The notes beneath the pieces were generated by a model that worked only from the letters and a program-made list of their open reading frames with translations, was not told the origin of the DNA and searched no databases. A stretch of 5,335 nt of DNA from Alphaproteobacteria bacterium UBA6544 (GTDB lineage Bacteria; Pseudomonadota; Alphaproteobacteria; UBA8366). A program made the position numbers and the translations under genes. This document shows, one piece after another, positions 1 to 5,335 of this stretch. The stretch's first letter is position 1, and every line of letters starts with the position of its first letter. The stretch lies in assembly GCA_002434595.1 (NCBI GenBank), contig DJKK01000119.1:1-5335 (forward strand). The letters run 5' to 3'.

Positions 1-512
1 GCCCTTTCAATCACAGTTGCACGCCGTGCTCCGCGGATTACATGCCGAATCCTTACGCGGAACTCGAGCGTCTTCGGAAAGACACACCGGTGTTCCACTC
101 AGAGAAGCTCGGCTACCTCATATTGACGCGAATGGAGGATGTCTCCGAGGTCTTTCGAAATCCGGACACCTTATCGGCAGAAAACGTCCAGTATCCAGTA
201 CTGCCGATCTGCGACGCAGCCGAAATTCTGTCAGCGGGCGATTACAACCCAATTGCAGTCATGTTCAACCGGGCGCGACCGGACCAAACCCGCATCCGCA
301 AATACACCCTGGCCGGATTTTCCCGCCGCCGGATGCATTTGCTCGAACCTTTCATCCGCGAACGTTGCAACATCATGGTAGACGCCATGCTGACCACCGG
401 CAGTCCGGCAGAATTCCTTGCCTCCCTCGGTCATCTGTTGCCCGACCAGTCTCTCGAATTCTTCCCGAACTTCTCTTTCCGGGGCCCGCAGGAGTTGTGG
501 CTTAAATGTTAA
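1..512 (+). pseudogene. Internally deleted cytochrome P450 (5' end off window)
   Basis: The frame is open from base 3 to the TAA at 510-512. The first ATG (42) is probably internal, because PFNHSCTPCSADY precedes it in frame and P450s have such residues before the NPYxxxxxLR segment. Seen after that ATG: NPYAELERLRKDTPVF (helix A/first strand), a DVSEVFRNPDTLSAEN stretch, and the helix-C-like DQTRIRKYTLAGFSRRRM followed by LEPFIRERC, all typical of the N-terminal third of soluble bacterial P450s. From about residue 128 the text changes to LPDQSLEFFPNFSFRGPQ, which resembles the extreme C-terminus of P450s, after the heme loop. Missing are the I-helix oxygen-binding motif, ExxR and the FxxGxxxCxG heme-thiolate loop, roughly 250 residues of a family of about 400. 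The product should not bind heme as a P450. The fusion is in frame, so it may still be translated. An assembly collapse is an alternative to a real deletion. Confidence 0.75.
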
Positions 513-679
513 ATTCCAATGCTTTGGACGGCGAACCCGAAGACGACAAAGTCAGCAAATTGAATGAGGCGCTGGAAAAACCACCCTACCTCCTGCTGCA
601 GCCATGCCGTAGTCGAATTCTGACGGGACTTGGTATGCTCGGCGCGGTCATGATCTTGATCTATCTCCTGTCTGGGTAG
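506..679 (+). CDS. Small predicted single-pass membrane protein, 57 aa, unknown function
   Basis: The ORF starts at ATG 506 and ends at TAG 677-679. AGGAG at 490-494 lies 11 bases before the start. The ATG overlaps the stop of the preceding P450 frame (ATGTTAA), an arrangement typical of translational coupling. The N-terminal half is acidic and hydrophilic (DGEPEDDK, residues 8-15). A basic patch (CRSR, about 34-37) is followed by a hydrophobic stretch (about 39-55, LTGLGMLGAVMILIYLL) ending two residues from the C-terminus. This looks like a tail-anchored or single-pass protein with the N-terminus probably in the cytoplasm by the positive-inside rule. I do not recognise a family. Its length alone is compatible with chance, but the ribosome binding site, overlap and membrane profile together favour a real gene. 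Confidence 0.5.
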   Translation: MLNSNALDGEPEDDKVSKLNEALEKPPYLLLQPCRSRILTGLGMLGAVMILIYLLSG

Positions 680-683
680 ATAT

Positions 684-760
684 AGAGGATGCCCGCTAGA
701 GCCTCTGCGTTGACGCCTCCCGGCCAATGCGCGGTAATTGCATTCAAACGGGAATAAACT
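684..760 (+). other. Intergenic leader before metA
   Basis: This gap holds a promoter candidate (710-738) and several short complementarities. AGAGG 684-688 can pair with CCTCT 702-706, and AATGC 726-730 with GCATT 740-744. GCGTT 707-711 can pair with AATGC 726-730 while TCCCG 718-722 pairs with CGGGA 749-753, which would make an H-type pseudoknot covering the metA ribosome binding site. No U-tract terminator follows the upstream small ORF. The SAM-II riboswitch consensus, common before alphaproteobacterial met genes, was looked for and not found. Confidence 0.35.
710..738 (+). promoter_or_regulatory. Sigma70-like promoter for metA
   Basis: TTGACG (710-715, 5 of 6 to TTGACA), then a 17-base spacer, then GGTAAT (733-738, 4 of 6 to TATAAT, including the last three bases). 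This would start transcription near 745, giving metA a leader of only about 16 bases. The leader includes a weak Shine-Dalgarno, CGGGAA at 749-754, six bases from the ATG. Read by eye only; no start site is known. Confidence 0.5.
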
Positions 761-1687
761 ATGCCGATCATCATTCCGGATAATCTGCCCGCGCGGCGGA
801 CACTTGAGCAAGAAGGCGTCGTTGTCATCTCGGAGCCCGAGGCGATTCGCCAGGATATTCGTCCAATGCGGGTAGCATTGCTCAATCTGATGCCGGAAAA
901 GATCAAAACGGAGACCCAATTAACGCGTCTTATCGGGGCGACACCACTGCAGGTCGAAATGACCCTAGTGACGACGTCGAGCTATACGCCGAGAAACACG
1001 TCAGCCGACCACCTTCTCGCGTTCTACCGGTCCTGGGAATCAGTTCGCCACCGAAATTTCGACGGCCTCATCATCACTGGCGCACCGGTCGAGACAATGC
1101 CCTTCGAGCAGGTCCAATATTGGCAGGAACTGACCCAAATCCTCGATTGGTCGCAGACCCATGTCCAGGAGACTCTGAACCTTTGCTGGGGCGCGCAAGC
1201 TTCGCTCTATCACTTCCACAAGGTCCCAAAGCACGATCTTCCACAGAAGATGTTCGGCGTTTTCCCGCATCAAATCGTCACACACAACACGACTTTCTTG
1301 CGGGGCTTTAATGATGTGTTCCCGGTCCCCGTCAGCCGCCATTCGGAGACACGCCAGGAAGACATCGACAAGGTATCTGACTTGTATGTGCTGGCAACCT
1401 CCCAGGAGGCTGGCCTTTGCATAGTCCGCGACCCTGTGCACCGGCAGCTGGATATGCTCAACCACCTCGAGTATGAGCACGACACGCTGGCGGCTGAATA
1501 TCAACGCGATGTTGCTACCGGCGCGGAAATCCGGTTGCCAGCACATTACTTCCCGAACGACGACCCAAACCAAAAGCCTGTAAACTTTTGGCAGCCCTTA
1601 GCTCATCTATTGTTTGCGAACTGGATTAACTATCTATACCAGACATCGCCCTTTGAAGTTGCACAAATTCCCAATATCGAGAATTAG
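761..1687 (+). CDS. metA: Homoserine O-acetyltransferase, MetA (HTS) family
   Basis: Cytoplasmic enzyme activating the hydroxyl of L-homoserine with an acyl-CoA, the first committed step of methionine synthesis. The 308-aa product is full length for the family (about 300-310) and opens with the family-typical MPIIIPDNLPARRTLEQEGV. Numbering matches E. coli MetA exactly. Nucleophile Cys142 is in NLCWGAQA, and His235 and Glu237 are in NHLEYEHDT, with Lys163 (QKMFGVF), Ser192 and Arg249 in substrate-contact positions. Residue 111 is Glu (ITGAPVE). Published work on this family links Glu111 to acetyl-CoA and Gly111 to succinyl-CoA use, so acetylation is inferred here despite the metA name. A weak ribosome binding site (CGGGAA, 749-754) precedes the ATG. 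It has its own promoter candidate and appears monocistronic, converging on the minus-strand amidase. It shows no damage and is probably the housekeeping gene. Confidence 0.96.
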   Translation: MPIIIPDNLPARRTLEQEGVVVISEPEAIRQDIRPMRVALLNLMPEKIKTETQLTRLIGATPLQVEMTLVTTSSYTPRNTSADHLLAFYRSWESVRHRNFDGLIITGAPVETMPFEQVQYWQELTQILDWSQTHVQETLNLCWGAQASLYHFHKVPKHDLPQKMFGVFPHQIVTHNTTFLRGFNDVFPVPVSRHSETRQEDIDKVSDLYVLATSQEAGLCIVRDPVHRQLDMLNHLEYEHDTLAAEYQRDVATGAEIRLPAHYFPNDDPNQKPVNFWQPLAHLLFANWINYLYQTSPFEVAQIPNIEN

Positions 1688-1690
1688 AAG

Positions 1691-3115
1691 CTAGCTGGCC
1701 CAATCCAAATTGGGGCGAGTCGTACTCCAGTCGGTTGCTTGTTCATAGGCATAGCCGGCTCGAAGAACTGTCGCTTCCTGGAACGGTTTTCCGTTCAACA
1801 AGAGACCAATCGGCAACCCATTTGAAGTAAAGCCACAGGGTAGCGTCAGGCCACATAAACCGAGGCGATTGCCGATATTAGTGTTGGCCATGTATCGGCC
1901 TGCATATGCAAGATAGGTATCGAAGGATACATCGACCGTCGAAACCGGCAATGCTGGGATACGTGTCGCCGGTGACAACACGACATCAACATCCCGCAAT
2001 GTCTCCATCTGTGACTCACGCAATGCCTTCAGAACGTTCATTTGCTTCACGTAGTCTGTCGCCAAAAAATCCCGTTCGCTAAGCATCCGAGGACCGACCA
2101 CCGGGTCCATCTCAGCAACCTGATTTTCCAAGCGGTCCTCATGGATCACCGCCGCCTCGACGCCGTTGATCACAATAGCCATGGCGGAAACTTCCGCAGC
2201 CTCGGGATAGGCGACGTTTTCAACCGTGGCGCCTAGATCTCGGAGCACCTCGGCGGCCGCGCGGACCGCCTTGTCGACCTCCGCATCGACCTCATCGAAA
2301 TATGCGTGCTGAGGAATACCGATGCGTAATCCTTTCGCACCCGCTTTCAAATTACGCAGTACGTCGTCCGGCCGCACACCCATGGTAGCATCATCACGGG
2401 GGTCCTCGCCCTGAAGGATTTGGTGCACAAGAGCGGCATCCTCGACACTGCGTGTGAGAGGCCCTACCGAGTCGAATGTCCAACTTAGGGGAAAAATTCC
2501 AAAACGGCTAACGCGTCCCACAGTCGACTTAAGACCAACCGTACCGGACAATCCAGCGGGCACACGCACAGATCCCCCTGTATCCGAACCAAGTCCCATC
2601 GGGGCCATGCCGCTCGCGACCGCCACGGCCGTCCCGGCACTGGAGCCGCCCGGTACGTGATGTGTTTCCGCCCATGGATTGTGCGGCGTGCCCTGGATGT
2701 TATTGATCCCGACAATTCCTTTGGCGAATTCGACAGTGATCGTCTTACCAAGAACGACCATACCAGCAGCCGCGAGACGTTTGGTCACTTCGCTCTCTTC
2801 GGTTTTCGGGGTCATTTCGACAGTCCGCGACCCCGCCGTCGTTGGCAGGCCCACGATGTCATACAAGTCCTTCACCGCATACGGAATGCCATGGAGTGGG
2901 CCAAGATCGTGGCCGCTCTTCAGCAGCGCCTCCGCCGCTTCCGCCTCTGCCATCGCCCGGTCGGCCGTCACCAAATTAAAGGCGGTCAACGGCCCGTTCA
3001 GTTTTTCGACCCGTGCCAGCAGGTATTCGGTCAATGACGTTGGCGTGGTTTCACCCGCACGCAGCATCGCGGCGAGTTCGGTAATGGTACGGTAGTGAAG
3101 CGGCGTGTCGCTCAT
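1691..3115 (-). CDS. Amidase-signature family hydrolase
   Basis: A 474-aa enzyme expected to hydrolyse a carboxamide (R-CO-NH2 or R-CO-NHR') to acid plus ammonia or amine. The family triad is complete: Lys82 in HGIPYAVKDL, cis-Ser158 in PGGSSAGTAVAVASG, and nucleophile Ser182 in GSDTGGSVRVPA. The 24-residue gap between the serines is the family norm. The C-terminal half keeps NIGNRLGLCGLTLPCG and GLPIGLLL, as in full-length amidases. No signal peptide is seen. I chose the start at 3115 because a strong GGAGG (complement of 3121-3125) lies five bases upstream. The frame extends to an ATG at 3232, but that stretch reads as non-family sequence and would overlap the divergent gene. GatA is related, but the genomic setting beside oxidative and hydantoinase genes and the lack of gatB/gatC nearby favour a catabolic amidase. 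The substrate is unknown. Confidence 0.93.
   Translation of the reverse strand: MSDTPLHYRTITELAAMLRAGETTPTSLTEYLLARVEKLNGPLTAFNLVTADRAMAEAEAAEALLKSGHDLGPLHGIPYAVKDLYDIVGLPTTAGSRTVEMTPKTEESEVTKRLAAAGMVVLGKTITVEFAKGIVGINNIQGTPHNPWAETHHVPGGSSAGTAVAVASGMAPMGLGSDTGGSVRVPAGLSGTVGLKSTVGRVSRFGIFPLSWTFDSVGPLTRSVEDAALVHQILQGEDPRDDATMGVRPDDVLRNLKAGAKGLRIGIPQHAYFDEVDAEVDKAVRAAAEVLRDLGATVENVAYPEAAEVSAMAIVINGVEAAVIHEDRLENQVAEMDPVVGPRMLSERDFLATDYVKQMNVLKALRESQMETLRDVDVVLSPATRIPALPVSTVDVSFDTYLAYAGRYMANTNIGNRLGLCGLTLPCGFTSNGLPIGLLLNGKPFQEATVLRAGYAYEQATDWSTTRPNLDWAS
1699..1714. terminator. Possible weak hairpin at the convergent gene ends
   Basis: CCCAAT (1699-1704) and ATTGGG (1709-1714) form a perfect 6-bp stem with a 4-base loop. 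It lies 12 bases after the metA stop and inside the last codons of the convergent amidase gene. No T-tract follows on either strand, so it is not a classical intrinsic terminator. It might slow both converging polymerases. Confidence 0.2.
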
Positions 3116-3120
3116 GCGAC

Positions 3121-3125
3121 CCTCC
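3121..3125 (-). promoter_or_regulatory. Ribosome binding site fixing the amidase start
   Basis: Read on the minus strand this is AGGGGAGGGTCGC immediately before ATG 3115, with GGAGG five bases from the start. It decides for the shorter protein over the upstream in-frame ATG at 3232. Confidence 0.8.
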
Positions 3126-3143
3126 CCTGCAGTGACAAAGTTT

Positions 3144-3163
3144 GACGGCTGGAAAGCGCCGTC
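3144..3163. promoter_or_regulatory. Inverted repeat in divergent intergenic region, candidate operator
   Basis: GACGGC (3144-3149) and GCCGTC (3158-3163) form a perfect 6-bp inverted repeat with an 8-base spacer. It is placed in the middle of the 97-bp gap between the divergent amidase and oxidoreductase genes. A -35-like TTGACG (3142-3147) overlaps its left arm, but no fitting -10 follows on the plus strand. On the minus strand GATAAT (complement of 3179-3184) could be a -10 for the amidase, without a good -35. The site could be an operator for a shared regulator controlling both directions. No regulator gene is in the window. Confidence 0.4.
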
Positions 3164-3212
3164 CGGCGAGCGATCTTGATTATCTCGACATCCAATTACA
3201 AGGAATTGCGCG

Positions 3213-4052
3213 ATGGAGTTCGGTGTCGCCATCTTCTTTACCGATTATTCAATCAAGCCCACCGCGCTCGCATGTGCGCTTGAGGAACGAGGATTCGAAT
3301 CGCTTTGGTGCCCGGAGCATTCGCACATTCCGGTCTCGCGTCTTTCCGAATGGCCGCAGCAGAGCGAGCTTCCGCAAAAATACTACGATGTCATGGATCC
3401 GTTCGTGACCCTGTCGCAAGCGGCGGCCGTGACCGAAAACCTGAAGGTGGCCACGGGGATCTGCCTCGTGCCTCAGCGCGACCCGATCCAGACCGCCAAG
3501 GAGGTGGCCTCGCTTGATTCGCTATCCGGCGGACGCTTCCTGATGGGTGTAGGGTCCGGCTGGAATCGTGATGAACTCGCGCACCATGGTACGGAGTTCA
3601 AGTCACGGCACGACGTCCTCCGTGAGCGGATCGAGGCGATGCGCGTTATCTGGTCGAACGAGATCGCGGAGTATCACGGGGAGCACGTCAACTTTGACGC
3701 GATGAAGACTTGGCCGAAGCCAATCCAACAGCCGGGACCGCCAATTTATATCGGCGGAGAGTTTCCCTATGGTGCGCGGCGAACGTTGTCCTTTGGCGAC
3801 GGATGGCTGCCGCACGCGAAACGTCCAAAATACGATCTGCTCGATATCCTGCCGCAGTTCCGCCAGATGGAAGCCGAGCACGATCGCGATCCGGGCACGA
3901 CACCCATTTCCGTCTTCGGGCCGGACCCGCTTGCCGATGCCGTTGTGCGTTACGAGGACGCCGGCGTTGAACGGCTGATTTTCAACCTGGCACCCGATGA
4001 ATCGGATAAGGTCATGCCGATCCTCGACGACTGGGCCAAACTGATCAACTGA
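3213..4052 (+). CDS. LLM-class (luciferase-like) flavin/F420-dependent oxidoreductase
   Basis: A 279-aa TIM-barrel oxidoreductase of the bacterial luciferase-like superfamily, which uses FMNH2 or reduced F420 for oxygenation or hydride transfer; probably cytoplasmic. Seen: the N-terminal strand MEFGVAIFF; ALEERGFESLWCPEHSHIP (about 21-40); the core VATGICLVPQRDPIQTAKEVASLDSL (79-104, shown over two blocks: VATGICLVPQRDP then IQTAKEVASLDSL); GGRFLMGVGSGWNRDEL (106-122); RERIEAMRVIW (137-147); and PKPIQQPGPPIYIGG (168-182). The GVGSGWNRDELAHHGTEF block resembles the subgroup annotated as Rv2161c-type F420-dependent oxidoreductases, but the sequence does not settle FMN versus F420. The start is supported by AAGGA at 3200-3204, eight bases from the ATG. 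Only 12 bases separate its stop from the next gene, implying one operon with the dioxygenase. The substrate is unknown; C-terminal residues typical of the barrel end are present, so the gene looks intact. Confidence 0.9.
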   Translation: MEFGVAIFFTDYSIKPTALACALEERGFESLWCPEHSHIPVSRLSEWPQQSELPQKYYDVMDPFVTLSQAAAVTENLKVATGICLVPQRDPIQTAKEVASLDSLSGGRFLMGVGSGWNRDELAHHGTEFKSRHDVLRERIEAMRVIWSNEIAEYHGEHVNFDAMKTWPKPIQQPGPPIYIGGEFPYGARRTLSFGDGWLPHAKRPKYDLLDILPQFRQMEAEHDRDPGTTPISVFGPDPLADAVVRYEDAGVERLIFNLAPDESDKVMPILDDWAKLIN

Positions 4053-4064
4053 GGGGAGATATCG

Positions 4065-4967
4065 ATGCCGGTTTCATTTGAACGCAGACATTCGTCATTC
4101 TTCGCCGAAGTGGCGGGCGTTGATCTCCAGAAACCGTTGTCGGACGAAGACTGGCAAGCGATCTATGATGGCTTCAAAAAGCACGCCATCCTGCTGTTCC
4201 GTAATCAGCCTTTGAGCGATGAGCAGCATGTCACCTTCAGTGAACGTTTCGGGCCGGTTATTACCGCGACGAACTACCACTGGCGGACGGAAAAACGCCG
4301 CGTCCACCATCAGATGGCAGACATCTCGAACATCGACGATGACGGCAGCATCCTGCCAGCAGATGACGAACGGCGGATGCACACGCTCGCCAACCGGCTT
4401 TGGCATACCGACAACACGTTCAAGTATGTCCCGTCGCGCTGTTCGTTGCTGCTGGCGCGAGAGGTCCCGGGAGACAGCGGCGACACCGAGTTTGCCGACA
4501 TGCGCGCCGCCTACGATGCCCTGGCCCAGGAAAAGAAGGACGAGATCGAGGAGCTCGTTGCGGAGCACAGCATCGTCCACTCCCGCAAAACAATGGGATA
4601 TGAGGATTTCACAGAGGGCGCCAAGAATGAACTCCCACCGGTGCCCCAGGTCTTGGTGCGACATAACATCGAAACCGGCCAAAAGGCCCTTTATATCGCC
4701 TCACACGCGTCGCACGTCGTTGGATGGCCGCAAGAAAAAGGCCGCGCACTTCTCGACGAATTGTTGGCCCATGCGACGCAACCGCAGTTCGTCTACCGCC
4801 ACCGTTGGCGCGCCGGAGACCTCATCCTGTGGGACAATCGCTGCACGATGCATCGGGCGACCGAGTACGACGATCTGAACGCACGCCGGGACCTACAGCG
4901 GACGACCGTCTCCGACGAAATCAATTCAGTCGAACGGCGCGATGCGGAGCGGAGAAACGCCGCTTGA
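4065..4967 (+). CDS. TfdA-like Fe(II)/2-oxoglutarate-dependent dioxygenase (TauD/TfdA family)
   Basis: A 300-aa non-heme iron oxygenase that couples 2-oxoglutarate decarboxylation to substrate hydroxylation. The iron triad is His114 and Asp116 (RLWHTDNTFK) with His263 (TMHRATEYD). Thr141 (GDTEFADMRAAYDAL) and Arg275 (NARRDLQRTTV) are in the 2-oxoglutarate-binding positions. Resemblance is closer to TfdA, the 2,4-dichlorophenoxyacetate dioxygenase, than to TauD. From memory, TfdA shares the blocks FANQLWHSDSSF, GGDTEF.DMRAAYDAL, HASHVEG, ATQ.EFVYRHRW..GDL and WDNRC..HR with this protein (ANRLWHTDNTF, HASHVVG, ATQPQFVYRHRW, WDNRCTMHR). It has a somewhat longer charged C-terminal tail than TfdA. 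GGGGAG at 4053-4058 lies six bases before the ATG, directly after the upstream stop. TfdA-like (alpha-type) genes occur in environmental alphaproteobacteria that never saw 2,4-D, so the natural substrate may be another aryloxy or carboxylic compound. Confidence 0.92.
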   Translation: MPVSFERRHSSFFAEVAGVDLQKPLSDEDWQAIYDGFKKHAILLFRNQPLSDEQHVTFSERFGPVITATNYHWRTEKRRVHHQMADISNIDDDGSILPADDERRMHTLANRLWHTDNTFKYVPSRCSLLLAREVPGDSGDTEFADMRAAYDALAQEKKDEIEELVAEHSIVHSRKTMGYEDFTEGAKNELPPVPQVLVRHNIETGQKALYIASHASHVVGWPQEKGRALLDELLAHATQPQFVYRHRWRAGDLILWDNRCTMHRATEYDDLNARRDLQRTTVSDEINSVERRDAERRNAA

Positions 4968-5001
4968 ACCCGCATCTCTGCACACCATTCTTGCTCCCGT
5001 C

Positions 5002-5335
5002 ATGATTACACTTGGGATCGATGTCGGCGGGACCTTTACCGATCTGGTGATGCGGGATTCGCGCACCGGTGAATTGCGGTCTCTCAAGACACCGACGACA
5101 CCACCCACTTACGCAGACGGGGTGATGAACGCGATAGGTCGCACGGGAGCGGCACCCGATGCGATCGCCGACATCGCGCACGGCATGACGGTGGCGACGA
5201 ACACTGCCCTCGAGATGAACGGCGCGAAGCTCGGCGTGATCACGACGCGCGGGTTTCGCGACGTGCTTGTTGTCGGACGCGGCAACCGGACGACGCTCTA
5301 TGACATTAAGGCCGTGGGACCGCCGCCACTGGTGC
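5002..5335 (+). CDS. Hydantoinase A / oxoprolinase-family subunit, N-terminal part (3' end off window)
   Basis: Open frame from ATG 5002 to the window end, 111 codons seen of a family usually near 680-700 aa. Residues 4-15 (LGIDVGGTFTDL) are the phosphate-binding motif that opens this ATP-dependent family. HGMTVATNTALEMNGAKLG followed by VITTRGFRDVLVVGRGNR, and then LYDI.....PPPLV, are typical Hydant_A_N features. Members hydrolyse N-methylhydantoin or 5-oxoproline with ATP, or form acetone/acetophenone-type carboxylases, usually with a HyuB partner expected just downstream. The gene follows the dioxygenase stop by 34 bases, likely in the same operon. No clear Shine-Dalgarno precedes ATG 5002. 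An in-frame ATG at 4942 would add 20 residues and overlap the dioxygenase by 26 bases, also without a good ribosome binding site. I prefer 5002 because the family motif normally begins within a few residues of the N-terminus. Confidence 0.9.
   Translation, partial: MITLGIDVGGTFTDLVMRDSRTGELRSLKTPTTPPTYADGVMNAIGRTGAAPDAIADIAHGMTVATNTALEMNGAKLGVITTRGFRDVLVVGRGNRTTLYDIKAVGPPPLV

Noticed and set aside
411..461. GAATTC repeated at 411-416 and 456-461 as deletion endpoints in the P450
   Set aside because: Both copies remain and the second lies inside the C-terminal block, so the repeats do not bracket the inferred junction. Short matches like this occur by chance.
17..505. 162-aa plus-strand frame overlapping the P450 remnant
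   Set aside because: An off-frame reading of the recognisable P450 sequence with no motifs of its own.
680..760. SAM-II (metA-motif) riboswitch before metA
   Set aside because: The conserved GATTTG and GCTAAA-type blocks are absent, and a promoter candidate places the transcript start only about 16 bases before the ATG.
509..919. 136-aa minus-strand frame across the small ORF and metA start
   Set aside because: It lies antisense to metA's well-supported N-terminus, the small ORF and the promoter. Its product has no recognisable motifs and it is best read as a shadow.
1040..1573. 177-aa minus-strand frame inside metA
   Set aside because: Fully antisense to the conserved catalytic part of metA; no family features.
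3116..3232. N-terminal extension of the amidase to ATG 3232
   Set aside because: The extra 39 residues do not resemble amidases, the start would overlap the divergent oxidoreductase start, and a strong ribosome binding site supports ATG 3115.
4095..4682. 195-aa minus-strand frame inside the dioxygenase gene
   Set aside because: Fully antisense to conserved TfdA-like coding sequence; long open antisense frames are common in GC-rich genes.
4219..4878. 219-aa plus-strand frame inside the dioxygenase gene
   Set aside because: Overlaps the catalytic core in another frame. Its composition is rich in Ser, Thr and Arg without motifs, as expected of an off-frame reading.

Overview
The window looks like a chromosomal stretch of a moderately GC-rich proteobacterium, most likely an alphaproteobacterium. 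That assignment is tentative. It rests on the MetA-type homoserine acyltransferase, the soluble bacterial P450 sequence, and a TfdA-like dioxygenase next to a hydantoinase A gene. No rRNA, tRNA, CRISPR array, insertion sequence or phage gene is visible.

Left part (1-760): the window opens inside a cytochrome P450 reading frame that appears to have lost its centre. The recognisable P450 N-terminal third runs in frame straight into the last ~25 residues of a P450, with no I helix, ExxR or heme-cysteine loop. Overlapping its stop codon is a small ORF (506-679, 57 aa) with a good Shine-Dalgarno and a C-terminal membrane segment. A short gap follows, with a good sigma70-like promoter, and then metA.

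Middle (761-3115): metA (761-1687) encodes a complete homoserine O-acyltransferase. Its catalytic residues fall at canonical positions, and Glu111 points to acetyl-CoA rather than succinyl-CoA. It converges tail to tail, with only 3 bases between stop codons, on a minus-strand amidase-signature hydrolase (1691-3115) with an intact Lys-cisSer-Ser triad.

Right part (3116-5335): a 97-bp divergent intergenic region with a perfect 6-bp inverted repeat separates the amidase from a plus-strand series. This series is a luciferase-like flavin/F420 oxidoreductase (3213-4052), a TfdA-like Fe(II)/2-oxoglutarate dioxygenase (4065-4967), and the start of a hydantoinase A / ATP-dependent oxoprolinase-family subunit (from about 5002, cut by the window end). 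Tight spacing implies one operon. Two oxygen- or flavin-type oxidative enzymes, an ATP-dependent amide/lactam hydrolase (or carboxylase) and an amidase together suggest a catabolic module for a nitrogen-containing or aryloxy/amide compound. The substrate cannot be read from the sequence. This cluster is the best candidate here for an undescribed pathway.
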